A stretch of DNA of 64,000 bases, from assembly GCA_019119355.1 (NCBI GenBank), contig DWXE01000006.1, forward strand, positions 1 through 64,000. The letters are read 5' to 3'. Positions 54,773-62,432 of the stretch are shown piece by piece (position 1 is the stretch's first letter; every line of letters begins with the position of its first letter). Position numbers and translations under genes: made by a program. This stretch comes from Candidatus Eisenbergiella merdigallinarum (GTDB lineage Bacteria; Bacillota; Clostridia; Lachnospirales; Lachnospiraceae). Under the pieces are notes generated by a model. It saw only the letters and a program-made list of their open reading frames with translations. It was not told the origin of the DNA and did not search any database.

Positions 54773-55237
54773 ATGCAGCTATTTTATGGCGTACCTGAAG
54801 ATATTGAAAATTGGATGAAGCTTGTAAATCAAATTCGCTGGAACTTTCCCGGTCTGGAGAGTTGGGAGAGACTGGACGAGTACAAAGCTACCGTTCTCAA
54901 ATTCATGGGAAAGCGGCAAGCCATCTGTGTAAAGGTCGGCGGTGACATCGCAGGTGTTATGCTTTTCTCTAGAGGACATAATATGATTTGTTGTCTTGGC
55001 GTCTCTCCTCATTTCCGGCGTTGCGGCATTGGTTCGATGCTTATGGATGAAGCGCTTCGGAATTTAGATAGGAACAAAGATATTTCGGTCAGTACGTTTC
55101 GCGCGGACGACGAAAAAGGACTTGCGCCGAGGGCGCTTTACGAGAAGTATGGATTTGTGGAAGACGCGCTCATTGAAGAAAGGGGATACCCACATCAGAA
55201 ATATATTTTGCATCCCGCCAAAACGGTAAGTTTGTGA
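54773..55237 (+). CDS. GNAT-family N-acetyltransferase
   Basis: 154 residues from ATG 54773 with AAAAGGAG upstream; the frame upstream has no ribosome binding site. Acetyl-CoA-binding motif A is clear: CCLGVSPHFRRCGIGSMLMD, followed by the second GNAT half FRADDEKGLAPRALYEKYGF. Acetyl acceptor unknown. AT-richer than the genes before it, marking entry into an accessory patch. Its last codons run directly into the Nudix remnant, so a deletion may have joined them. Confidence 0.88.
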   Translation: MQLFYGVPEDIENWMKLVNQIRWNFPGLESWERLDEYKATVLKFMGKRQAICVKVGGDIAGVMLFSRGHNMICCLGVSPHFRRCGIGSMLMDEALRNLDRNKDISVSTFRADDEKGLAPRALYEKYGFVEDALIEERGYPHQKYILHPAKTVSL

Positions 55238-55532
55238 AGAAACGGGATATATTGTAAAGCCTGTTTTCGATTTTCTCACGATAAATGAATATTATGGAGA
55301 GTACAAATACATAAGCCATTACTTTCTCTGTGATATTATAGGGGAGTCAGAACAAAACTTAACTGCTAATGAAATCAAACGAGGACTGATCCCCGAATGG
55401 ATAAGTCCGAAAAAAATCCTTGAACTGTACTCGAAGCATGGCAATTTTGCTACCACTAACGGGGAAAAGCATTAAGCATATTTGCGGGAGTATGCCGCAC
55501 TCACAGAATATTTCGGAAAATTCAAAGCTTAA
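55230..55532 (+). pseudogene. Nudix hydrolase remnant
   Basis: In frame from 55230 the translation reads VCEETGYIVKPVFDFL, continues to NEYYGEYKYISHYFLCD, GLIPEWISPKKILELYSKHG and, after an internal TAA at 55473-55475, AYLREYAALTEYFGKF. This matches the region from the last residues of the Nudix box (REVxEETG) to the C-terminus of small Nudix hydrolases. The N-terminal half and most of the Nudix box are missing, and there is no start codon, so it is not functional. The remaining bases to 55792 hold no reading frame that I recognise. Confidence 0.8.
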
Positions 55533-55792
55533 ATCTCTGCTTCCCAGCCGTTTGGCAGAATCCTTTGCATCAACCATAGGTTTGTGCCAAGGGTGTATTT
55601 CGCTCTTAAACGCCAGGATCTTATAAAAATTAACAATGTAAAATTTGTAAGTGTTTCCCTTAATTCAGCTCGCAAGGGCAAAAACAAGGGAAATACATAA
55701 GGTTTGAACACGAAACAGGCATAAAGCCTTGAAAATAAAGAACTTTCATAGGGTCAAGTTGATAAACTGGAATTTGTGAAGGAGGTAAGCGT

Positions 55793-56209
55793 GTGAGAAA
55801 ATTAGGTTCGGAAGCTGAAAAAATTATGATTGAACGTTTTGGGAAAGATACAGTCATTGCGTTGGCAACAACAGAACATGAAGTGCCGTATGTGCGGAAC
55901 GTAAATGCTTATTATGAGAATGGTTCGTTTTACATCATTACATATGCTCTTTCTGACAAAATAAAACAGATAGAAAAGAATCCGAATGTTGCGATAGCAG
56001 GCGATTGGTTTACCGCACACGGAAAGGCTAATAATTTAGGCTATTTTGGAAAAGAAGAAAATCATATCATTGCCGGCAAACTGAAAATTGTTTTCAAAGA
56101 ATGGATTGATAACGGTCATAATGATTTTAACGATGAAAACACGATAATTTTATGTGTGGAATTAACGGACGGATTGTTACTTTCACATGGAACAAGGTAT
56201 GAGTTTTAA
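55793..56209 (+). CDS. Pyridoxamine-5'-phosphate-oxidase-like flavin split-barrel protein
   Basis: 138 residues; GTG start 6 nt after GGAGGT. Split-barrel core with DTVIALATTEHEVPYVRNVN, YIITYALSDKIKQIEKNPNV and AIAGDWFTAHGKANNLGYFG. These proteins bind FMN, F420 or heme-like cofactors and often act as small oxidoreductases. Specific role unknown. AT-rich like the neighbouring genes and preceded by 260 bp without a recognised gene. Confidence 0.85.
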   Translation: MRKLGSEAEKIMIERFGKDTVIALATTEHEVPYVRNVNAYYENGSFYIITYALSDKIKQIEKNPNVAIAGDWFTAHGKANNLGYFGKEENHIIAGKLKIVFKEWIDNGHNDFNDENTIILCVELTDGLLLSHGTRYEF

Positions 56210-56284
56210 ACTTCAAATCCCAGTTTATGGTGCGAGTAGGGTATGGCACATGAGCATTTCAAAACTCATATCCACCTTACGAAA

Positions 56285-56328
56285 CAAGGGGCGATACTCC
56301 TGCTCAGGAATACCGCCCTTGCTTTTTT
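56285..56328 (+). terminator. Terminator after the split-barrel gene
   Basis: CAAGGGGCG (56285-56293) pairs with CGCCCTTG (56314-56321) with one bulge; the loop carries a small CCTG/CAGG stem. Six T follow at 56323-56328. Confidence 0.7.
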
Positions 56329-56371
56329 CTGTACAAGACATAATTACCCTCCTGCAAAGACGGGCGGGGCT

Positions 56372-56412
56372 GTCAACGGCGGCGCGAAGCGGCGTTCATC
56401 TTGACCGTTGAC
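56372..56412. repeat. Inverted repeat upstream of the AraC-type gene 3' end
   Basis: GTCAACGG (56372-56379) and CCGTTGAC (56405-56412), perfect 8-bp arms around a GC-rich 25-nt loop. It lies between convergent genes in the accessory patch; role unknown, possibly a terminator or a mobile-element scar. Confidence 0.45.
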
Positions 56413-56448
56413 TGGCTCGGCTGGCTTTGCTACTTCGTTTGGGTAATT

Positions 56449-57312
56449 TTACTTTTTGCGAACAGGAATCCATATTTCGCTATAATAATCTTCATCTCCG
56501 GTGCCGTTCGCATAATCATCCGGATTCCTGTACATCTCGATATGATACCCGGCGGCAATTTCGTAGTCTTTATTCTGCGGTAGCCATTCCGAAAAAATCT
56601 TTTTGTGAATATCATGTAAAGATAAAGTGTTTGCAAGCGCACCTTTGCATGGAAAGACAGCCCATGTATATTCGGGGATAACCTGCGTAACAAAATCAGC
56701 CGGAATTTCGTTGAGCGGGTTATAGTTATCGGCAATTAGATACTCAAATTCATTGCCATTCATAGTGCTGTCTATGGATATTCCATACATGCTGTCAATC
56801 AGCGTGTTTTTTCCTGACTGATTAAAGGCAGTCCAGAATTTGGGGATTTCAGTATCGGCGTTTTCGTACTTGAATACCGCCGATACTCCTACCACGGTAA
56901 ATGGTGCTTTTTTAACAATTTTGTAGTCCATAGTATAACCTCCTGTTAAAATTAGTTTGATTTTTAGAGGGGCAAATGACTTTATCATTACCTCTCCTTT
57001 GCGTATGGCAGTAGGGGTAGCACCATGAAAGCGAAGGAATGCTTTTGTAAAGCTATCTGGCGAATCATATCCGTACTCAAGCGCAATATCAATTATTTTC
57101 CTGTCGGTAGAAACAATTTCACTTCCAGCAAGCGTTAGTCTGCGCCTTTTGACGTATTCTCCAACCGTAAAGCCACAAAGCATAGAAAACCCTTTTTGAA
57201 AATAATACGGGGAAATGTTCGCTTGTTTTGCAATATCTGCAATCGTCAATTCTTCTGTGATATGGCTTTCAATATAGTTAATTGCTTCACTGATACTTTC
57301 ACTCCATTCCAT
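56449..57312 (-). CDS. AraC-family regulator with GyrI-like effector domain
   Basis: 287 residues from ATG 57312, with GAGGAGG upstream. Two helix-turn-helix motifs in the N-terminal AraC domain (LTIADIAKQANISPYYFQKG and ALEYGYDSPDSFTKAFLRFH), then a C-terminal effector-binding domain of the GyrI/Bmr type (YKIVKKAPFTVVGVSAVFK, WAVFPCKGALANTLSLHDIH). Such proteins are ligand-controlled activators. The target is not apparent; AT-rich composition suggests acquisition. Confidence 0.9.
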   Translation of the reverse strand: MEWSESISEAINYIESHITEELTIADIAKQANISPYYFQKGFSMLCGFTVGEYVKRRRLTLAGSEIVSTDRKIIDIALEYGYDSPDSFTKAFLRFHGATPTAIRKGEVMIKSFAPLKIKLILTGGYTMDYKIVKKAPFTVVGVSAVFKYENADTEIPKFWTAFNQSGKNTLIDSMYGISIDSTMNGNEFEYLIADNYNPLNEIPADFVTQVIPEYTWAVFPCKGALANTLSLHDIHKKIFSEWLPQNKDYEIAAGYHIEMYRNPDDYANGTGDEDYYSEIWIPVRKK

Positions 57313-57439
57313 GTTGTTACCTCCTCTGCATATATGGATTCTACACTTTTTGAAAATCGTTTTCCCGATTTTTTATGCTCAAAGTTGTCTATACTTTTCT
57401 CTAAAAACTGCAATCGTTAATCTATGTAAGGCGCGGGTT

Positions 57440-58294
57440 CTATGCCGTCTGTTGGGTAATGAGGCGAACAAATTCTACGGCCGCAGGCGTCAGGTCATCC
57501 AGATCGTTGGCAAATATCCCGATATCAAAAGCAATTTCCGGGTTAACAGGGTATTTTCGATATCCTGCCGCCAGAGTATCCATCGTGTACTCGGACAGGA
57601 TGCCGATACCGATCCCATCCAACACCATGTTGATGGCCGTTTCCGCTGTTTGTACCTGGAGAAACTTCTCAACGGGAAGCGGCTGTTTCACATGATCCAA
57701 AATCGTTTCGAAGGCAGGTTTGTTGATGATCAGCAGATTCGGCGGTGCGGTCAGGTCCACCTCCGAAACATCAGGATATTCCTTTGGGAACATGGCAGCC
57801 ATACGGTCACGGCACAGAGTGATGGAGTCGAACTTTCCAAAAGGAGAACAGGAAACTGCAAAATCCACTGTATGCTCCTCCACCATACGGAAAATATCGT
57901 TAGGACTGCCTTCCCTGATTTCAACCGTCACGCCCGGAAACGCTGTCCGGTATTCCTTTAGAGCCTTTGAAAGAATGGTCGAAACAAGAGAAGTCAGGGC
58001 GGCGATACGCAGACGGCCCTCTACGAAGTGATTTTCCAGATAGGCTGTCTGCGCGATTCGGTTGTCCAAATCCTCTATCTGTTTGGCGAGAAATAATATC
58101 TTCTGTCCCACATCGGTCAGGAGCAGCCCATTCCGTTTGTCACGAAAGAACAGCTTGACATTTAATTCTGTTTCCAGCTTTGAAATGGCGTTACTCACAG
58201 CGGGCTGCGTGATATACAGCATTTTTGCGACTCGTGTAATGCTTCCGCACTCTGCCACTTTAATAAAGATTTCCAGATTCCTGTTCATCATCAT
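57440..58294 (-). CDS. LysR-family regulator divergent from an SDR oxidoreductase
   Basis: 284 residues; ATG 58294 with GGAG upstream. Helix-turn-helix in LEIFIKVAECGSITRVAKML and YITQPAVSNAISKLETELN, then an effector domain (RLRIAALTSLVSTILSKALK, DFAVSCSPFG). Reads away from the SDR gene 173 bp off, with overlapping divergent promoters and a palindrome in between, so it most likely regulates itself and the SDR gene. Confidence 0.9.
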   Translation of the reverse strand: MMMNRNLEIFIKVAECGSITRVAKMLYITQPAVSNAISKLETELNVKLFFRDKRNGLLLTDVGQKILFLAKQIEDLDNRIAQTAYLENHFVEGRLRIAALTSLVSTILSKALKEYRTAFPGVTVEIREGSPNDIFRMVEEHTVDFAVSCSPFGKFDSITLCRDRMAAMFPKEYPDVSEVDLTAPPNLLIINKPAFETILDHVKQPLPVEKFLQVQTAETAINMVLDGIGIGILSEYTMDTLAAGYRKYPVNPEIAFDIGIFANDLDDLTPAAVEFVRLITQQTA

Positions 58295-58324
58295 TTGCTT
58301 ATCTCCATATCATAAAAAACGAAT

Positions 58325-58367
58325 TTTACTTATGGCAAACTATACCATACAATAAGTACAGAAACAA
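58325..58367. promoter_or_regulatory. Overlapping divergent promoters with palindromic operator
   Basis: Plus strand: TTTACT (58325-58330), 17 bp, TACAAT (58348-58353), toward the SDR gene. Minus strand: TTGTTT (complement of 58362-58367), 17 bp, TATAGT (complement of 58339-58344), toward lysR. ACTTAT (58328-58333) and ATAAGT (58352-58357) form an inverted repeat across both -10 regions, a good LysR operator candidate. Confidence 0.6.
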
Positions 58368-58467
58368 GGGCTGATCGTTCTTGCGGGAAAACGGGAGTTG
58401 TCCCAAAAACCGATCGCCATGTTTGGAGAAGTGTCCAGCAAAGAAGTTGCCAACAAGGAGTGAAATG

Positions 58468-59274
58468 ATGATGAAGACAATTTTTATCACAGGCGCGTCT
58501 TCCGGTATTGGCCGGGAAACGACCAGGTATTTTGCAAACCACGGCTGGCGGGTCATCGCCACGATGAGAAATCCGCAGAAGGCCGGAGAGCTGGCTGACC
58601 TGCCGGGTGTGATCGTCATGCCTCTGGATCTGACGAACCCGGAGCAGATCCGGGAAACCAGCCAGAAAGCCCTGGCGGAGTATGATGTGGATGTGCTGTT
58701 CAACAACGCCGGTTACGGCATAATGGGGCCCTTTGAGAAACTGCCGGAGGCTGAGATTCGCAAGCTCTTTGACACCGATGTCATCGGGACCATGCTGGTG
58801 ACGCAGCAGTTTATCCCTCATTTTAAGGAGCGCAAAGGCGGCGTGATCCTGACGACCACCTCTCTGGCCGGCATCATCGCCCTGCCGCGTGACGGCGCAT
58901 ATGGCGCGGCCAAACGCGCCCAGCAGGGTATGGTGGAGTCGCTGTATTATGAGCTGAAGCCCTTCGGCGTGAAGATAGCCGCTATGATCCCCGGCGGAAC
59001 CAACACCAATTTCCAGACCCCCATCAATATTCTGGACGGCTATGAGGAGCCTGCGGCCAGACAGCGGGAATATCTGCTGGACGGCAACTCCGCGTTCCCC
59101 AGCCCGGAAGAAGCTGCTGTTGCGGTGTGGACTGCGGTAAATGACGGCAAAGATCGGATCAACTATCCGACGGACAGTGTGTGCCAGAAGCTCTACGACC
59201 AATATCAGAGCATGAATGTGGAGGACTTCAAGACCCGCTTCTATGACCGCATTTTTGGCGGCGTGGCGCGGTAA
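58468..59274 (+). CDS. Short-chain dehydrogenase/reductase
   Basis: 268 residues; ATG 58468 is 7 nt after AAGGAG, ATGs at 58465 and 58471 are alternatives. NAD(P)-binding IFITGASSGIGRETTRYF, structural NNAGYG, catalytic Ser in LTTTSLAG and YxxxK in AYGAAKRA. A classical-type SDR of the kind that reduces carbonyls or oxidises alcohols; substrate unknown. GC content is close to the chromosome again, unlike the regulator upstream. Divergent from a LysR gene that probably controls it. Confidence 0.92.
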   Translation: MMKTIFITGASSGIGRETTRYFANHGWRVIATMRNPQKAGELADLPGVIVMPLDLTNPEQIRETSQKALAEYDVDVLFNNAGYGIMGPFEKLPEAEIRKLFDTDVIGTMLVTQQFIPHFKERKGGVILTTTSLAGIIALPRDGAYGAAKRAQQGMVESLYYELKPFGVKIAAMIPGGTNTNFQTPINILDGYEEPAARQREYLLDGNSAFPSPEEAAVAVWTAVNDGKDRINYPTDSVCQKLYDQYQSMNVEDFKTRFYDRIFGGVAR

Positions 59275-59329
59275 GAAGTTTTCCGGAACAAACAGTGTTA
59301 GAACCCCGCGCCGTCACATATGATGAAAT

Positions 59330-59611
59330 ATGAGCAAAAAGCAACTTTCCAAAAGCGCCAGAGAACTGATCGTGGATTCTCTGAAGCTTCCGCGCGATAT
59401 GGCAATGGGGGCCTGCATCGTCACCGCGTTGGGAAATGAACAGGTGATGGTGGAAAACTACAGGGGAATTCTGGAATATACGCAAAACAGCATCGTGCTC
59501 CAGTCCAAAACCTGCAGGATCGCTGTGTGCGGCTGCGGTCTTAAGATCGCATATTACACCAATGAAGATATGAAAATCGAGGGAAAGATCTCCGAAATCC
59601 GATATCTTTGA
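59330..59611 (+). CDS. yqfC: Sporulation protein YqfC
   Basis: 93 residues. The YabP/YqfC fold: ELIVDSLKLPRDMAMGACIV, MVENYRGILEYTQNSIVLQS and CRIAVCGCGLKI. Followed 10 bp downstream by yqfD, then phoH and ybeY, the standard order in spore-forming Firmicutes. No convincing ribosome binding site precedes the ATG, which is unusual in this window; the SDR gene ends only 55 bp upstream. The family acts in the mother cell during sporulation. Confidence 0.9.
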   Translation: MSKKQLSKSARELIVDSLKLPRDMAMGACIVTALGNEQVMVENYRGILEYTQNSIVLQSKTCRIAVCGCGLKIAYYTNEDMKIEGKISEIRYL

Positions 59612-59621
59612 TGGAGGCCGC

Positions 59622-60887
59622 ATGATGATAGGAATCATCCGTTATCTGAGGGGATATGTGAAAATCAGGGTGTGGGGATACTCGCCGGAGCGCTTTATGA
59701 ACCTGTGCACCAACCGTGGAATCCTTTTGTGGGGGCTGTCGGGGGACGGCAGCTGCTACACCATGTATATGGGCCTTTCCGATTTTTTTACGATCCGGGA
59801 CATTGCGAAAAAGACGAAGACGAGGGCGGCCGTTCTGGAAAGACACGGACTGCCTTTTTTTTGGCGGGACGCCCGGAAGCGGAAGACCTTTCTGGCCGGA
59901 ACCGTCCTGTGCCTTTTGTTCCTTCTGGCCATGTCCCGCCGCATCTGGGCCATTTCGCTGGAGGGGAACCGGCTGGTAACGGACGACCAGCTGATCCTCT
60001 TTTTGCAGGAACAGGGCGTCGATTACGGAGTTTCCAAAAAGGGACTCCATTTACAGGCGCTGGAGGAGGCGCTGCGGGAAACCTTCCCCCTGGTGACCTG
60101 GACTTCCGCCACGCTGGAAGGCACGAAACTCACCGTCCGGGTCCGGGAAAACGATCTCCCCGGGGAGACGGAGCGGGCTCTGGACGAGGAGCGTTACGCA
60201 TCGGGGGCCGATCTGACGGCGGCCAGGGACGGAACCGTGTCACGGATCCTGACCAGATCGGGCGTCCCTCAGGTCAAAGCCGGGGATGAGGTGAAAAAAG
60301 GGGATGTTCTCATCAGCGGTCTGATCCCCGTGAACAACGACGACGGTACTGTGCGGGAATGGGACGGGGTGGTGGCGGACGGCGACATCGCGCTCACATG
60401 CCTTCGGCCGGTCTCCTTCACCCAGCCCCTGAGCTATCAGTATAAAAATTATACGGGCCGGGAAATGCGCTATCGTTTTTTTACCCTGGGAAACCGCCGC
60501 TATTCCTTTCCCCTTTCGCCGTGCGATTTCGTGCGCTACGACGAGGTGACGGAGCAGGAGCGCGCCTGCCTGTTCGGCCAGATCGACCTGCCCCTCTGGA
60601 CGGGAACCACCCTGTGCCGGGAATACCTTCCCGTGGACGCCATGTACGACGAGGAGACGGCGGCGCAGCTGCTGCTGGCGCGGCTGGAAAAATTTATTGG
60701 CAGTTTGGAAGAAAAGGGGGTACAAATAATACAAAAAGATGTTAGAATAGTAAGAAAAGCGGACGCCCTCGTCCTGGAAGGGAATCTGACTTCGCAGGAA
60801 GAGGCTGTGATTTTGCAGCCCCTGGACCTGCCCGAAGGGGAGGAGACGTCCGAAGAACAGACCGGGAGCGAAAGGAATGGCATTTGA
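59622..60887 (+). CDS. yqfD: Sporulation protein YqfD
   Basis: 421 residues; GGAGG (59613-59617) precedes ATG 59622, with ATG 59625 as an alternative. An N-terminal soluble part (GYVKIRVWGYSPERFMNLCT), one membrane helix (FLAGTVLCLLFLLAMSRRIW), and a long outer or forespore-facing part with POTRA/BON-like strands (LVTWTSATLEGTKLTVRVRE). Needed for normal sporulation in Bacillus, exact role unclear. Overlaps phoH by 11 nt. Confidence 0.92.
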   Translation: MMIGIIRYLRGYVKIRVWGYSPERFMNLCTNRGILLWGLSGDGSCYTMYMGLSDFFTIRDIAKKTKTRAAVLERHGLPFFWRDARKRKTFLAGTVLCLLFLLAMSRRIWAISLEGNRLVTDDQLILFLQEQGVDYGVSKKGLHLQALEEALRETFPLVTWTSATLEGTKLTVRVRENDLPGETERALDEERYASGADLTAARDGTVSRILTRSGVPQVKAGDEVKKGDVLISGLIPVNNDDGTVREWDGVVADGDIALTCLRPVSFTQPLSYQYKNYTGREMRYRFFTLGNRRYSFPLSPCDFVRYDEVTEQERACLFGQIDLPLWTGTTLCREYLPVDAMYDEETAAQLLLARLEKFIGSLEEKGVQIIQKDVRIVRKADALVLEGNLTSQEEAVILQPLDLPEGEETSEEQTGSERNGI

Positions 60888-61908
60888 GGAAAAAGAACTG
60901 GAAATGGACGCCGCCCACATCGCCAATGTGTTCGGGCAGTTCGACCGGTATGTGAGGAAGCTGGAACGCGCCTTTTCGGTGACCATCGTGGATCGGGACG
61001 GCGCGGTGAAGATCAGGGGGGAGGCCGGAAAGGTGGAGATGGCCTTTTCCGTCCTGACGCAGCTTCTGGAAATTTCAAAGAGAGGAAACCAGATTCAGGA
61101 ACAGAATGTGGACTATGCGATTGCGATGACGATGGAGAACAACGACGACGCGCTGCTGGTGGCGGACAGCGATCTGATCTGCCATACGGTGAGCGGCAAA
61201 CCCGTAAAGCCCAAAACCCTGGGGCAGAAGCAGTATGTGGACGCGATCCGCAACAACATGATCGTGTTCGGGCTCGGCCCGGCGGGCACGGGCAAGACCT
61301 ATCTGGCCATGGCCATGGCCATCACGGCCTTTAAGAGCAACGAAGTGGAGCGGATCATCCTCACCCGCCCGGCCATCGAGGCCGGAGAAAAGCTGGGATT
61401 CCTTCCCGGCGATCTGCAGAGCAAGGTGGATCCCTATCTGCGCCCCCTCTATGACGCCCTGTATCAGATCATGGGGGCCGAGAGCTTTCAGAAGAATATG
61501 GAAAAGGGGCTGATCGAGGTGGCCCCTCTGGCCTATATGCGCGGCCGGACGCTGGACAACGCCTACATCATCCTGGACGAGGCCCAGAATACCACGCCGG
61601 CCCAGATGAAGATGTTTCTCACCCGCATCGGCTTCGGTTCCAAAGTGGTGGTGACGGGCGACGCTTCCCAGAAGGATCTGGCGCCGGGCGCCGTTTCCGG
61701 CCTGGATGTAGCGGCGAAGGTGCTTTCGGGCATCGAGGACATCGCTTTCTGCACCCTCACCGGCAGGGACGTGGTGCGCCATCCCCTGGTGCAGAAGATC
61801 GTCCGGGCTTACGAGACCTATGAAGCCCGCCAGGCGCGCGGACAGGCCCGGCAGGCCGGGCGCGAAAACGCTTTGAAGAAACGCGGAAGGAGAGGGCAGG
61901 GCGTATGA
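60877..61908 (+). CDS. PhoH-family ATPase
   Basis: 343 residues; the start lies inside the end of yqfD. N-terminal KH-like region, then the PhoH domain with Walker A GPAGTGKTYLAMAMA, ILTRPAIEAGEKLGFLPGDL, Walker B AYIILDEAQNTTPAQMKMFL and VVVTGDASQKDL. A nucleic-acid-associated P-loop NTPase; in this operon it is linked to YbeY and ribosomal RNA metabolism. Stop overlaps ybeY start (ATGA). Confidence 0.94.
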   Translation: MAFEEKELEMDAAHIANVFGQFDRYVRKLERAFSVTIVDRDGAVKIRGEAGKVEMAFSVLTQLLEISKRGNQIQEQNVDYAIAMTMENNDDALLVADSDLICHTVSGKPVKPKTLGQKQYVDAIRNNMIVFGLGPAGTGKTYLAMAMAITAFKSNEVERIILTRPAIEAGEKLGFLPGDLQSKVDPYLRPLYDALYQIMGAESFQKNMEKGLIEVAPLAYMRGRTLDNAYIILDEAQNTTPAQMKMFLTRIGFGSKVVVTGDASQKDLAPGAVSGLDVAAKVLSGIEDIAFCTLTGRDVVRHPLVQKIVRAYETYEARQARGQARQAGRENALKKRGRRGQGV

Positions 61909-62417
61909 CGTGCTATGTGGAAAACGAATCCGGGGCGAAATTCGCCTTCGACGAAAAGGCCCTGATCGGGCAGGTGGTACAGGCCGTGCTGGAGGCGGAG
62001 GGCTGCCCCTATGAGGCGGAAGTCAACGTGCTCATCACGGACGGGGAGACCATACGGCGATATAACCGGGAGTACCGGGGAATCGACCGGGAAACCGACG
62101 TCCTGAGCTTTCCCAACGTCCCCTTCGAGCGGGAGTCGGATTTTTCGGCGGCAGAGGGCTGCGAGGCGGACTGTTTCCAGCCGGACAGCGGCGAGCTCAT
62201 CCTGGGCGACATCATCCTCTGCGCCGGCAGGATCGAAAGCCAGGCGGAGGCCTACGGGCATTCCCGGAAGCGGGAGTGCGCTTTTCTGGTGGCGCACAGC
62301 ATGTTGCATCTGTGCGGCTACGATCATGAGACCGAAGAAGAGGCGGCCGTGATGGAAAAAAAACAGGAGGATCTGCTCGACGGGCTGGGGCTCACCCGGG
62401 ACTGTCGGGACGTCTGA
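61905..62417 (+). CDS. ybeY: Endoribonuclease YbeY
   Basis: 170 residues, ATGA overlap with phoH. Zinc-binding motif HSMLHLCGYDH with three His, preceded by REYRGIDRETDVLSFP and GELILGDIILCAGRI. YbeY is a single-strand-specific metal-dependent ribonuclease that matures 16S rRNA 3' ends and takes part in ribosome quality control. The position after phoH is conserved across bacteria. Length is typical. Confidence 0.96.
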   Translation: MTCYVENESGAKFAFDEKALIGQVVQAVLEAEGCPYEAEVNVLITDGETIRRYNREYRGIDRETDVLSFPNVPFERESDFSAAEGCEADCFQPDSGELILGDIILCAGRIESQAEAYGHSRKRECAFLVAHSMLHLCGYDHETEEEAAVMEKKQEDLLDGLGLTRDCRDV

Positions 62418-62432
62418 TCATCAGAGGGGTTT

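Noticed and set aside
56372-56412. Possible end of an integrative element
   Set aside because: The inverted repeat and GC-rich loop are suggestive, but no integrase, relaxase or matching second end is present in the window.
58381-58467. N-terminal extension of the SDR protein
   Set aside because: The in-frame extension is Pro/Cys/Lys-rich with no ribosome binding site; the Rossmann fold begins right after the ATG at 58468.
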